Shown here: one piece after another, positions 11,940-24,073 of the stretch
Numbering within the stretch: the stretch's first letter is position 1
How the letters are laid out: the number at the start of each line of letters is the position of its first letter
From: Lasiosphaeris hirsuta
Taxonomy: Eukaryota > Ascomycota > Sordariomycetes > Sordariales > Lasiosphaeriaceae
DNA: 64,000 nucleotides
NCBI GenBank assembly: GCA_030549175.1
Contig: JAUKUA010000006.1
Span: 3,162,001 to 3,226,000, forward strand
Direction of reading: 5' to 3'
Notes under the pieces: generated by a model
Told to the model about the DNA's origin: nothing
What the model saw: the letters and a program-made list of their open reading frames with translations, nothing else
Database searches by the model: none
Program-made: the position numbers and the translations under genes

Positions 11940-13787
11940 GGGGGGGGGTTGCGTGTTGGGTCGAGCCACCAGTGCCCGACTTAAATAAGAAGATGAAAGG
12001 TATGAATCGATCAGGTTGTACCCCAGAATGGCCAAGTGAAATGTGGGGGAGATGTCAAGTCAAGGTACCTTGCATCGGGACCCGCGCCAGGGGTGTGAAA
12101 AACGCGGGGTCAGAGGCATGAAATGGCAAAAAAAGAGCCGAAACCTGGTTTTTTTTCTCTTTCTTTCTCTCTCTCGGAGTGAAGGGCTGTTGTGACTGTG
12201 GCTTGGTGTCCGGAGGTGATTTGGGAGCTTCGCAGGACCTAGGCGTGTAGAAGCTGAAGGTAAAAAATGGCGGGAGCCTGCTTCGTGGCCGTGTTCTTGT
12301 TGTTCAGGGGAGATTCCAAACGCTGAACCAGAAAAGGAGAGGGAGAGGAGCAGAAAAGAGAAAAAGAGCACAGAACGGGGAACAGAGAGTCGCTCAGTTG
12401 GTCGGTAAGGCTCTCGGTGCGTGAACGGGTCAAGCAGGCTGAGCACTGCGGTTCTCGGACGCTCTTCAGTGTTGAGGCAGCAATGAGGCGGTATTGAAGA
12501 GGCGGAGTAGCAGGTTTTCCTCGACACGCAGGGGCTGTCACGGCATATCCCATGCGCGGCAATCCAGGCCAGGGACTGATCGGTTTTATGTGTGACGTGT
12601 GACAGCGGTACCTACCTTGGGCACCTCGCTGACCACTCACGATCAGAAGATGGCTGGAAGAGTCAGTGGTTGGAAGTGGGCAGGATGTTCCGCGGGCCCT
12701 TTCCAAATAGGGGTGTTAGAGGGTCGCATGCACCCGACTGAATCTGGAGTCAAAAGCGTGCCATCGCGGGGATTTCCACCTGAAGATCAAAACGAGCTTA
12801 TCGAAACCCCCGCATAATTATTGGACGAACTGAATCGAGCTATTTCTAGTAAGTAACAACCTCTTGAAAAATTCAGGTACGCTCTCTTATCAATTGACTC
12901 ACACTTCAAAGAAACATGCGAACGAGCTTGCCAAAGAAGAAGACGAGTCATCCAAGGCCTGAGAAAACATAGGACAGAGGGACCCGGGACCGAAAACATA
13001 GCTTCAAAAAAGTCCTTTGGGTTGGAATGGTCTCCTGGAGAGCAAGATAGAACGAGGCACCCGATAAAGAGAGCGAAGGTTTGCGTCTGGGGATCAAGCG
13101 AGCTCGCTGGAGCTTCCACTTGCATCCTCTCGGTGGCATAGGGCAGGCAGCCTGCTCAGAAACCACAAGCAAGGCTCTTGGAATACCTCCATGAGTTAGA
13201 AGAGGCCTCCCCCATAAGAAAGATGTGCCCGGAGCAACAGAAATGATGGTTCCAGTCTAAAGGGTAGATAGAACAAGTTGCTGACCTTGGGATAAAATTA
13301 GCCCTCCGTAAACAAGCCGCTCGAAAGCCGAGGGCGTGATTCCCGAATGCCCTTTGTGAAAGAGTAGGCCTCCCCGAAAACAAGAAGGAGCTACCCGGGC
13401 CGAGCACAGAAAGCAAGTCCTGTGATGCTGGGTCGGGTAGCTGCCCCGCGATCGGGGATGCGTCCCGGTGGCGCAAGGCCTGGAGAAGGCCAAAGAAGGC
13501 GCATCCCACCAACCCCTTCGTGAAGAGGGGGGTGGGCAGCAGGGTTAGGTGAGGTATCACCAGCTGAACCCTGCAGACGGGATGCACCTGCATTGCCGTG
13601 CTGTGTGTGTTCCCGGTAATCAGCTCACACGGCAACGCGGCTGACGGTAAAGTTTTACAATTTCTTCATCTACGGATACTCGATCACTCCCATTTGAACA
13701 ACGCATTCGGGATCCGAGTTGTGTTCCTGGATCAAGGACCAAAATATCAACACTGCTGAGTCACAAACCAACTACCCATAGCACTGC
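11940..13787. other. Kinase promoter and gene-free interval with a compositionally odd island
   Basis: Nearest the kinase gene there is a pyrimidine-rich promoter-like stretch (about 12140-12370 when read on the minus strand). From about 12830 to 13590 the sequence changes character. It is purine-rich on the plus strand, has fairly long open frames on the minus strand (for example 13156-13635), and has no match to any domain I know. See findings. Confidence 0.4.
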
Positions 13788-15180
13788 CTAGTTCGCAGTT
13801 GCCGCCCACAAGGCACCGCACGCCGCAATCAACAGGCCTGAGCACACCGAGAAGACGGGACCGAACGCATCCCCATCGCCGGTGAAAAGCAGCGAGACTA
13901 CCACAAAGATATTCAGCGGCACCCGCAACATCCCATATACCTGCGCGCGCACCCCGTCCTCAATCAGTTTTCCCTTCAGGTAGCCCATACACGGAAAGTA
14001 CATGCCAACCGCAGCTTCAAATAAACAGAACACCCAAAATGTCGACTGCTCCGATCTCGGCTGCGCCGACAGCAGGAAACAGAGCGATGAGGTCCCTAGT
14101 ATGCCTAGCAGGAGGGTCGTGTAGCTCACAAGACCCCTCCCCGTGACTATGCCAAATGCTAGTGATGACGCGAGTGTTGATGCCATGAAGCTCGCAAATA
14201 TCACACCATACGGGAGGTCTTGTGGTGACGATGACTGGACGGATCGGAGGGCGGGGGTCCAGAAGAAGACGAAGAGGTACATAGAACCTTCGAATACGGT
14301 CGAGGCAAGGCCGAGCGAGATGACCTTGGGGTTTGAAACGATAGCCCAAAGCTTGGTCTCGCTTTTTTGGCCTCCCGACTTGACCTCCTCCTTCCCTCCC
14401 GTTTCGCCGTAATTCTCGCTCTGTCGTCACGTCAGTCCCAATACCCCCCCCCCCCCCCCTTCATCCCACGGGCAAAAAACTCCCAGAATAGACGCAAGGG
14501 ACACAACTCACCCACAGCGACCAAATCAGCCCTGCCGCCAGCGCCAGCAGCCCCCCCGCGGCCACAAACGGCGCCTTCCTCGTGCCCGCCCAGCCTACCA
14601 GCCACCCACTCCCGACCCCACTAACAATCGCCACGCCGCTATTCAGCGAGCCCATAAGCCCAAACGTCCTGCCCAAATCGGCGCCCCTCGCCGCCAGCCC
14701 GCGCACCTGGAAATCCGTCACCATCCAGCTCTCAAACACGCTGAACAACAAACTCGTCCCCAACCCGCCCAGCACCCGGCCCGCGAACAGCAGCGGCACC
14801 AACCCCGTCGTCGTCAGCGCGCACGAGAGGGCGTACGCCGCGCAGAAGACGAGACAGGCGGCCTTGCGCCCGTGGCGGTCGGCCACCGCACCGATGACGG
14901 ACCCCGACACCCCGCCCGCGACGAAGCCCGTCGTGAAAAGGGTCGAGATGAGCGCCGGCGGGATATGGTGCTCGTCATGGTAGAGGGAGTAGAGGTAGGG
15001 GCCTTGGAGCCAGTCGGAGGCCATGGCGAGGGTGTAGACGGCCAGGAAGGGCCATTGGGAGGGGGCGGGGGTGGTGAGTTTTTTGGTTGGGGAGAGGGCG
15101 GGTTGGGAGAGGTGTTGGAGGAGGAAGAGGGCGCCGCACAGGGCGAGGAGGATTGTTAAGTTGATGGTGTAGCTGTCCAT
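13788..15180 (-). CDS. MFS transporter of the MFSD5/MOT2 (molybdate-anion transporter-like) type
   Basis: A polytopic membrane protein of 433 residues. Exon 1 is 15180-14512 and exon 2 is 14420-13788 (stop TAG). The intron (14511-14421) has a GTGAGT donor and a CAG acceptor, and carries a 16-nt G run on the coding strand. The N-terminus is a membrane segment (LTILLALCGALFLL). It is followed by SDWLQGPYLYSLY, the loop GAVADRHGRK between helices 2 and 3, and VFESWMVTDF; together these are typical of the MFSD5 family. A second six-helix half follows in exon 2. Algal and animal relatives (MOT2, MFSD5) are linked to molybdate uptake, but substrate is not established for fungal members. The start at MDSYTINLTI puts the first membrane segment at the N-terminus; an in-frame ATG at 15267 would add 29 residues. 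Confidence 0.9.
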
Positions 15181-16067
15181 GGTGAGGTGACGTGAGGTTG
15201 TGATGCTATGATGCTGTGACGATTTATTGTGTGGCCCAAAATACCGTGAGCTGTGCCCGACAACCAATGAGACCTGTCTGAATTTGAAGTGAAAGCCCCT
15301 TCAGAATACCATTGTTACCCAATGGCTTGTGGGAGGAGTATGAGAATACATAAAAAGTCGGGTGCAACATGTGGCCTTTTAATTATTGAAATCAGTCAAT
15401 TACCCGGTGTTGATGAGTTGTTCGGAGAAAAGGGCTGTAGGTGCCTACCTGCCTGAGACACTTGGGGTTTGGAGTAGGGGTCGAGCGGCGCACAAAACCT
15501 CTATTCCGACACGCAAATCCGATCAAAGAATGCATGAGTGATAGTCACATTGTGTGTTTAAATGAAGACGCGGCTATGTATGTGTTCGTTATATTTTGGG
15601 GGTATTGGGTCCCTACGGTATGGGTTCGGGGTGTTGAGTTGCTAGGCACCTACAGAAACAACGCTCGACTTGTACTTGAAGTCAGGAGTTCGAGGTACCA
15701 ATTATGAATACGAAACGAGCTTCAAGGTGGACAAAATAGGATGGTCTATACAGAGGGGACTTGTTGAGCCCCAGACAGACAAAATGACAGGCAATGGATG
15801 TAAGTAGGTAAATTCCCGACGTCTGGTTTTCCCCGTCGTGGACATTGAGACATCGTGCCTTCCCCCTTAGATAAGTGATTAGGGTATAGGGGAGGATTTT
15901 GGAGCACTTTGGAGGTTTGTCCCGAACTCAGTTCGGCTTTCCCCCTGTGAGTCTCTTGCACTTGAGGATTGACCCCCGCCCCCCCCCCCCCCCCCCCCCC
16001 GGGCCTGGTTATTAATTCTGCGTTTCTTTTCGTAGCTTAATGATAAAGTTATCGTGGAATCGAACCT
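15181..16067. other. Intergenic region with a C22 run
   Basis: Between the MFS promoter and the 3' end of the oxidoreductase gene. No gene is visible. An uninterrupted run of 22 C residues (15979-16000) lies about 70 bases beyond the oxidoreductase stop codon. Confidence 0.5.
15979..16000. repeat. C22 homopolymer
   Basis: An uninterrupted run of 22 C just downstream of the oxidoreductase gene. Confidence 0.9.
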
Positions 16068-17392
16068 TCAGAGCGACGCCGTATCGAACTTGGTCGTCTG
16101 CCTCAGCGGTAACCTTGACACGGCATACGCCATATCAATCGTCTTGGCCTGCTCGACGCTATCCTCATGCTCGATCCACGCGCCGGTCCCCTCGCGGCCC
16201 CGCACGCGGTTGACAAACTCATCCAGCATGTACTTGTACGTCCACCAGTACGGCTCCGACGGCCTGTCGATGCCCACATCGCGCAGGGTATACGCCTTCT
16301 TGGACTCCTTGACCGTCCACTCCCTCACCAGCTCCTCGCTCCCCTTCTTCCGCACCACAAACCGATCCTCGACATCAATCCGATGCCACATAGCCGGCCC
16401 GATGAAGTTGTACAGCGCCACCCTGCGCGTCCGCACCTTCTCCTGCCCCTCGGGCAGCGCCGCATCCGGCACGACAACAGGGCGGTGGACGGCCTCGGCA
16501 TTCGCAAAGTCCTTGAGCGCCTCTACCAGCCCGGCCTGCAGGTTCCCGTGGGTCTCGGCCGTGCCCCCGTTCGGGAACGTCCACGCGGCGTCGTACTTGT
16601 AGTCGCACAGCCCGTCGCCCGGCGGGCTCGGCATCGTGGCAACCTCGCAGCTCGTGCACGCCGTCGGCGACGCCCCGTAGATGCCCCGCACGATTGACAT
16701 GGTGTACGTCAGGTCCAGCAGGGCCCCGCCGGCCAGCGCGTAGTTGAAGCGGATGTCGTCGGGCCCGAAGCCCATGTGCTTGCCGGGGATGGTCAGCGAG
16801 GCGCGGGCGTGCACCACGTTGGGACGGTCGAGCTGCGCGACGAAGGCCATCCAGGCTGGGTGGAAGCGGTAGTGGAAAGCCTCGAGCAGCACCGGCGCAT
16901 TGGGGGCGGTCACCAGGGGGTGGTTGAAGAGCAGCGCGGCCTCGGCTGCGTTGGAGACGGACGGCTTTTCCAGGAGGACGTGCTTGCCTGCCTTGAGGGC
17001 TTTGAGAGCCCATTCTAGGTGCAGGCCGTTGGGTAATGGGACGTAGACGGCCTCGATCAGGGGCGAGGCCAGGAGTTCTTCGTACGTGCTGAAAACATGG
17101 GGGATGGCGTGCTGCTTGGCGTAGGCCTCGGCCTTCTTCCTATCGCGAGCAGCGACAGCGTAGATGATGACCTCGGGGTGGTAGCGGGCGGGTGTGAACA
17201 GAGCCATTGGCCTGCATTTGGTGTTGACTGTTAGCAAACCCGTCGCTTGGGCGATGCGATCCAGAGAGATACGTACGCAATGTTGGCCGCACCTAGGACG
17301 CCAATCTTGATGGCATCCTTGGCCTTTGTCGCCTTGGGTGCTCCGACAGCATTCTGCCAATTGCGATGGATAAATGACAAAAGACCCGCCAT
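16068..17392 (-). CDS. Gfo/Idh/MocA-family NAD(P)-dependent oxidoreductase
   Basis: A predicted soluble dehydrogenase of 419 residues. Exons are 17392-17277 and 17211-16068. The intron has a GTACGT donor and a GCAG acceptor, and the splice joins IKIGVLGAANIA to PMALFTPARYHPEV. This rebuilds the Rossmann dinucleotide-binding loop with GxxGxA-type spacing. The EKP motif of the family follows (HVLLEKPSV), then AFHYRFHPAW and the C-terminal substrate-binding beta-sheet domain. The layout is that of dimeric dihydrodiol or D-xylose dehydrogenase-like fungal proteins, which oxidise sugars or diols. The sequence alone does not settle the substrate. The minus-strand frame stays open upstream through the intron to 17606, but the ATG at 17392 gives the family-like start. 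Confidence 0.9.
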
Positions 17393-18759
17393 CGTAAAGG
17401 TGCGAGCGTGAATTGGATCCCCAGTAAGATCTGTGAATATGCGGGTGGCTTGATCCAAGATAGCACACGGTCTCAACAGCGTGTATTCTAAGTCGTGGAG
17501 GCGGCCTCGGCAAGTCGTAGGTTGGGAGCGTAGACATATAAATACTTGTTGCGACAGCGAGCGGTTCCGAAACCGATATAGAACCGGGTTCTAAGAGGGA
17601 TATCAATTAGACCGACTGCTCGATGCGGATGCGAGGCTATCTAAAAGAAGGAAGGCCGCCAGAATTACGCGATTTGTATTCCGAGCTTGACCAGGTATTT
17701 GATGCAACACCGAATGGCCGCACCGGAAAGTGGATTTGAATTCCGGTCCTTCACCCGACCAACCTCCTGCCCGCCCGGTGAGGTGAATTATCGTGTACCG
17801 GGCGTTTGGCATTCCACATCCTGCAGGGGTCATGGAGAAGAGGGCACATCAATGTTGGTCAGACCCTGCCAACCACCACCACACATAGCCTTGTGCGACG
17901 CCTTGGGCCAGTCTTGACATTTGAGGAGTGGACGGCGGAAAGATGGAAGTGACCAGCCCGTGGCCGGCTTGCGGGGATATCCCGTCCGCCCTAACTCCGG
18001 TGTCTCAAAACCATCCGAACCCAGTACCAACACACGATAATCCCCGATACACATCAAAGCCTGTAAAGTTCTTTTCTTCATAATCCTAACATACAGTATA
18101 CACATGCGTAAAGCATCAATATAGTAGTAGTAGGCGCCCCCGTTGCCACATCGGATCACTCTGTCGCCCAAAGTGTCCAGATGGCAGGCCGAAACCACCC
18201 ACTATCAAGTTCGTCTTCGTCATCCACACACTATGCGCACATCGTTTCCCTTATTTCCAGGAGCCCGGTAGGGAAAACAGCTCCTTGATAGCAACACCAA
18301 AATATCCACGATCCCGTAGCGTCTCTCGATCCCCCACCTCGTGTGTTTTCTAGCCTCGTTCATGCTTTGCCGTGGCTGTAAAATGAGCGGAAGAAAACAA
18401 GCCAAAAAAACCCAGACAATCCACCAACCATCCCTCAAAAACACCACGCCAAATGCCTGTAATGTTATTTGCGCTGTTGGTCCCGAGATAGTCCCCATGC
18501 CGTGCCGGAAAATGCCCGAGCGATGCAATGCCGGTGTCTGACTACAAGCCATGCCAGAAGTAGAAAAAAAAAGGGAATGGTATAAAAATCATAAAATAAA
18601 CAACCAGCAAAGTAATATTGCCAAGTGCTGTTGCCGACATGAATGCGTACAGCAGCATCAAAAAGCCTCCCTAATTGTTGGAATAGGGTCGAGTAGGTGG
18701 GTACCGAGAGGGACACGGAATCGCGGGTCTGCATACGGCGACAGAAATGGTCAAAGTCG
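17393..18759. other. Intergenic region
   Basis: Oxidoreductase promoter and Dbf4 3' region. I looked for tRNA and 5S rRNA here because of a TTTGAAT loop near 17735 and a CCCGTCCGC string near 17984. Neither folds or aligns. Nothing else is visible. Confidence 0.4.
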
Positions 18760-20801
18760 TTACCATTCATCCCCTTCTTCGTGTTTGTATCGGGGAGTGC
18801 GTTTCAGTTGACCCAGGAGTGCGTCAAGTTGGACCCAGTTATCGTCATTATCCGCAAACTTCCGATGCTTGCGGGAGAGGATGTGCTGAGACATGGTTAG
18901 CAGTGGGAATAGGGTAAGGTTTTGTTGGTAAGCTTACATCGTCAAAGTCATCAAACTTGTCCTGGCAGTTCTCGCAATAACCCGGCTTGGGATCGCGTGC
19001 TTTTTGCCGGGCTACTGGAACACTCACTGTTCTTCGCAGCTTTTCTTTCGGCTTGGCCGGCCCGTCCTCATCGACCGCATCTAGCTTGCGGTGGGTAGCT
19101 CTGCTCACACTAGCAGATCGGGTGAACGTATTGCTATCATGGCTCATCTCCGTCATCCGCCGAGAGCTCAGATCTTGGGACACAGCAGGGGTGCTAGCCT
19201 TCTGAAGGACCTTTCTCTGGAGCCCATGGATTTCCTTGCTGGTACCCGCTTTCGCGCCCAACACACCCGAGGTAGATGAGATCATCTGCGAGCGAATTGC
19301 CGATGTGATATTGGATGGCTGCACACCAGACGCAACGGGCTCGCCAGCCAAGAAGCGGCCAGTCTTGCTGTTGCGACTCACGAACGCGTTCTGAGCACGG
19401 AAGTCGAGAGCCGGGGGGTTGGCGACTTTCGTTCGGTCAAACGAGTCTGCTGGGCGAGCAGCCAGCACGCTGCGACTGTTTGTATCCTCCATCTCCATAA
19501 GAGTGCGCTTGCCGGTGACCGGCTTCGGCGGCGGAATCTCGGGCGGCTTCAAGCTCGGAGCCGCAGCCTCGACAGCAGCCTTGGCAGCTCGGTCTTTAGC
19601 CGCCCGTGCTTGAACGCGGCTCTCCTTCTCTGGCGCCTCGTAGTCCTCAACAAAAGGACAACGACCCTGCGAGGCGACGCGGAACTGAGGCCATTCCCCA
19701 TCCTTCTTATCCACAACCTTGGGATACTCGCGGACCATGACAGGCTTCATCTTCTCTTCAATGTCGTACACATAGATGTACGGCCCCTTGAAGTAGTACA
19801 GGTCCTTGGTGACCACGGTGGGATCCCGATCGGACGGCCCATGAACCCGCTCATTCTGGAGGAGCTGGAGCAGATTGGACTGCTCGCCGGCACCGTGAGA
19901 AGCGCCCCGGCCATGCCCCAAGACAGCGCTCTTGTAGGGATCCTGCTCTTGTACCATAGCGAGAATCTTCTGCAACTTTTCCAGCGACCAAATTTTCTTG
20001 CCCATGTCGCGAGCGCGGTGCAGCACATCGCTATTCCGAGTCTTCGGTCGTTTGAGAGCATCCTCCTGCCCTTGCAAGGGAACCCTGCGGCTCGTGTTGG
20101 TATCGAAGAGCAACTTTCTCCGCACCGACGTGTTTGATGTCAAGCCTAGGTCCATGGTTCGGTTTAGGAGGGATGGGTCGATCGTCTTGAGCGGCTCTCC
20201 TGCAGCATGCGAATCTGCGCTGGGCTCATTTTCGTCATGCACCGTCTTCTCCGTAGGGATCGTTCGCGTCGTGACAACATGGGTGATGTCGATGGAAAAG
20301 AACTTCTCCTCGCGCTGCAGTAGTCCTGTGTAAGCTATGCATATCCAATTGCGACTCAGGCGAAGCACTCACGGCACCGAGCTGGGTCACCTGCTTGGCA
20401 AGCTTGGACCGTTGCTCATCAGGGATGCTCTCAAAGTAGAACACCATCTTGGGGAACCGGGCCCGAATCTGAGTCTGCCATTGCCGGATGTTTTCGAGCT
20501 CCTTTCCAGAGGGCTTGTATTGGGTTTCCCTCTCTTGCGGGGCTGCAACCGCGACCCTCGCAGAGCCACGGTGCACAATTGTCTTGGAGGACCTCGCACG
20601 GGTGGGAGAGCCGGCGGTGCGCTGGAGGCCATGATCGATCATCTGGCGTTTAGCGGGGGGTGGTTGGCCATAGGCTTCCTCTCGCATCAGCTCAGCATGG
20701 GAGCGTATCTTCTTGGAGCCTTGGAAAAGGGCGGCCGAGTTCCGCATGGGCGAATTAGCAGCATTGGGATTGCTCGACAGAGGTAACCTCCTCGTCGACA
20801 T
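18760..20801 (-). CDS. dbf4: Dbf4-type regulatory subunit of the Cdc7 replication kinase (NimO homolog)
   Basis: Dbf4 binds and activates Cdc7 kinase, which phosphorylates the MCM helicase to fire replication origins in the nucleus. Exons are 20801-20373, 20314-18938 and 18885-18760, giving 643 residues. The first splice joins TQLGA to REEKFFSIDITHVVTTRTIP, the conserved motif N/BRCT-like region. The last splice completes the Dbf4 zinc finger: CENCQDKFDDFDD in exon 2 and HILSRKHRKFA in exon 3, a CX2C...HX5H pattern. That finger is diagnostic. A motif-M-like segment, KGPYIYVYDIEEKMKPVMVREYPK, lies in the middle (written in two parts in the gene's reading frame around 19720-19800). The start at 20801 (MSTRRLPLSSNPNAANSP) looks family-like; in-frame ATGs extend to 20858. 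It diverges from the aminopeptidase gene across about 1 kb. Confidence 0.95.
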
Positions 20802-21837
20802 GGCAGACAGATGTGCGGGGGACGGCGATATCGATACTGCTGCCATAGACATGCCCAATCAACATACTATGGGAGGGGGTTTGGTGGGAGCGCGAGTGAC
20901 TCGGGGTCGTTTGGTAGATTTCGACGGGGCGAGGCGAGTAAGAGTGGAGAGGGGTTGCCAGGGCGGCCGTGCTAAGACGCCAGGACGACACGACGCGGAG
21001 ACGTAGACTGGACGCGTCGCTAAGTCAAGGTGAGCACGGAATTAGGATGCGTGCCGTTCGCAGTGCATTGGGCCGCAGAGGAAAAGAGAACAAGAAAGAG
21101 GCGCTCGACACTTGCTCCGGCCGGCCACCTTCTTCAATTCAGAGCAGAAGGAAAGTCGGGAGGTGGGTGTGGGTGATTTGTGTGAGTGCTCAGTGGTGCG
21201 AGGGCCTTTTTGCTGGGCGGTAGACAGGCGCGCCAGACACAGAGAATGTCCGAGCCCCAGCAAGCTAAGCCGGGTTGGAAGCCAGGTCAACAAAGCGGAC
21301 CCACAGTCGCGGCCACCAGCTGCCAAGCACAAGCCAAGCTCCGTCGTGCACGGCAACGACCTGGCATTGGCGGGCGGGGAGCCCAGGCATCTGGCAGCCA
21401 CTGCCAACATCTGGCGCGATTGCCCACTTTCTGTCTCATTGCTGTCTCTGACGACATTCCCATTCGACTCCAGCGCCGGTTTGCACCAGATTGAGTCTAC
21501 GGCCATGGAAAGTTGAGATGGATGAGAATCAAAGAAGCTGTAGAGACTCATAAGAAACCTGTATGTGTAGTGTTTCTCAAGTGATTAGGCCAGTTGAGCT
21601 GCAGATAGCACTTTCAACACACATGAAAAAACACAGCGCATGGCACCACCAGTGGCACTGGAGCTTTGTCAGTTCATACCTTGCAATTTTTTAATTTTTT
21701 TGGCCTCCAATTTGCGTCGACTCTCCCTTTAAGAACAATCCAGCGCCAACGATAAGGTAGCCGAATCCAACAACTTCCATATAGCCACATATCTCACTGA
21801 TGCAGAAGTATACTTTCCCTTGCCTTCCTAATTTCAC
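20802..21837. other. Divergent promoter region between dbf4 and the Icp55-type gene
   Basis: About 1.0 kb with no gene. It serves two divergently transcribed genes, so promoter elements for both are expected. I see no clear palindromic factor site. A T-rich tract lies at about 21690-21702. Confidence 0.4.
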
Positions 21838-23425
21838 ATGAGTTTTCCACGCGCCGCTGTGCGGCACTTGGAACGCCATGTAGCCAGACAGCACATCCAG
21901 GGGACGCTTCGCACGGCGCAACTTGGGGCAGCGCTCTGTAGAGCAACCGCATCGCAAGCATCATGGCGGCCATCACCGCGGGCTGGGCGGAGCTATGCGA
22001 CAGTCTCAGCCATCGAGCTCGAGTTCGGGCAGCCAGTGCATGAGACACACCCTCACATTTTAAAGGCAGGCGAAAGTACGTTGATGCAACCCCTGACTGA
22101 GCTGCTCATAAAAACATTTCCTAACCACCTCCCTAGTAACCCCTGGCATCACCGCCCAAGAATACGCCGACCGCCGCACCAAACTCGCCCACAGCCTTGC
22201 TAATGGCGGCATCGCCGTGCTCGCGGCCGCGGATCTCAAGTACCGCTCAGGCGCCGTCTTCTTCCCCTTCCGCCAGGAGTCCAACTTCCTCTACCTGACC
22301 GGCTTCCTCGAGCCGGGGGCGCTCGCCGTGATCCAGAAGACCGGCCCCGACCTCGGTGACTACGAGTTCCACCTCTTCTGCCGGCCCAAAGACCCGCGCG
22401 CCGAGCAGTGGTCCGGGCCCTGGAGCGGGCTGCAGGCCGCAACCGACGTTTTTAACGCCGACTCGGCCCACGACATCGCCAAAGCCGACACCCTCCTCCC
22501 CAACCTCCTCCAGTCGGCTACCCGCATCTACGCCGACCTGCCCTCGCCCAACGCCACGGTCGCGCCCTCCCTCCCCAACACCATCCGTCACGCCCTCCCC
22601 AAGCCCAACGTCCTCGCAACCCTGCAGCCGCTCGTCAACTCGCTGCGCGCCATCAAGTCCCCGGCCGAGGTGGCGGCGATGCGCCACGCAGGCCGCGTGT
22701 CAGGGCGGGCGCTGACCGACGCGATGCGGCGGCCCTGGGCGTACGAGAAAGACTTACACTCGTTCCTGACGCACGCCTTCTCGCAGGATGGGTGCGGCGG
22801 CGAGGCGTACGTGCCCGTGGTGGCGGGCGGGCCCCGCGGCACCATGATCCACTACGTGCACAACACGGCGGCGCTCGCGCCCGGCTCGACGGTGCTCGTC
22901 GATGCGGGCGGCGAGTACGGCAACTACGTCAGCGACATCACGCGCACGTGGCCCGTGTCGGGCCGCTTCTCGGCGCCGCAGCGCGACCTGTATGAGGCGG
23001 TGCTGCGCGTGCAGCGCCGCGTCGTTACCATGTGCCGCGCCGACGCCGCGCTGACGCTCGACCAGCTGCATCGCGTTGCCGACAACGGCCTGCGCGAGGA
23101 GCTGACGGCGCTGGGGTTCCAGGGCCTGGCGGCTGGCGACGGCGGCGGCATGGATGTCTTGTTCCCCCACCACGTGGGCCACTACGTCGGGCTGGACGTG
23201 CACGACGTGCCTGGGTATGGCCGCGGTATCCAGCTCAAAACGGGGCACTGTGTCACCGTCGAGCCGGGCATCTACGTTCCCGACGACGAGCGGTTCCCGA
23301 AGCACTTCCGCGGCTTAGCGGTGCGCATTGAGGACAGTGTGTGCGTCAACGATGACGGGCCGATCGTTTTGACCGCCGAGGCGGTGAAGGAGGTTGTAGA
23401 CATCGAGGCGCTGAGGGATTATTGA
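21838..23425 (+). CDS. icp55: Mitochondrial Xaa-Pro aminopeptidase (Icp55-type intermediate cleaving peptidase)
   Basis: Icp55 removes one N-terminal residue from proteins already cut by the mitochondrial processing peptidase, stabilising them. Exons are 21838-22075 and 22137-23425, giving 508 residues. The first 55 residues are rich in Arg, Ser and Ala with no acidic residue apart from Glu12, typical of a matrix presequence. The aminopeptidase-P N domain follows (GITAQEYADRR, QESNFLYLTGF). The pita-bread catalytic domain then has all five metal ligands: VDAGGEYGNY and SDITRTWP (two Asp), PHHVGHYVGLDVHD (His), VEPGIY (Glu) and RIEDSV (Glu). The splice restores GEITPGITAQEYADRR. The Icp55 label over a cytosolic aminopeptidase P rests on the presequence and overall length. 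Confidence 0.93.
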
Positions 23426-24073
23426 GCCGTGCTCGTTGTATTTGTTATCCGCGGCCGCTGCACATTGGGATCGGTTGGTGTTACAATATTTGTATAGTTA
23501 ATGTTCGGATGGTTACATGGGTAGGTTTCTTAGGAGAGTATATCCAAACGCCTCTACTCAACCCCTCGCTACCACTCGGTAGGACCCAAACCGGCTTTGC
23601 CAAGGTTGGGCAACAACGCGGTCAGTATTCGCAGACAAGTCACATAATGCGAAGGAGAACTCTTGTTTGTAGCCAATGTCCGTCTCAAAAGAGTTGCCCC
23701 ACGTCAGTGAGCGGAAATATTCTCACTTCTAAATTTTGCATCACCAAGCCATCAGCTCCATTACCTTTCGGCCGAGACGTCAGATCCCAGCATGTACTTT
23801 GCCAACTGAGCGCCTTGGTGTAGATGAGATGCGATTACATCATTTTCCCCCACGCTTCCCCGGAATTCAGGCATAAACTCCACGGCGATGAGAAGCAGGG
23901 TTATGTGCGAAAGTGTCAGCAAATGACTACCTGTATCCCCTTTTGCAATGCCATATGACATTGAAACCAAAACCAAAGACCAACCCCAAATACGCCCGCT
24001 CTCGAAGGATGCCTCCGCCCCGAGTGAACAAAAAGGGATATATATACAGAAACCCGCCCCGCAATCACACAGA
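23426..24073. other. Convergent intergenic region
   Basis: 3' regions of the aminopeptidase (+) and bHLH (-) genes. No gene, RNA or repeat is visible. Confidence 0.4.

Noticed and set aside
13156..13635. 159-codon minus-strand frame inside the odd island
   Set aside because: No family recognised. Retained only as part of the compositional observation.
17690..17760. tRNA-like T loop (TTTGAAT) near 17735
   Set aside because: Stem does not extend beyond 3 bp, and no acceptor or anticodon arm can be built on either strand.
17955..18045. 5S rRNA-like string CCCGTCCGC
   Set aside because: Only this short string matches. The rest of the 5S secondary structure is absent on both strands.
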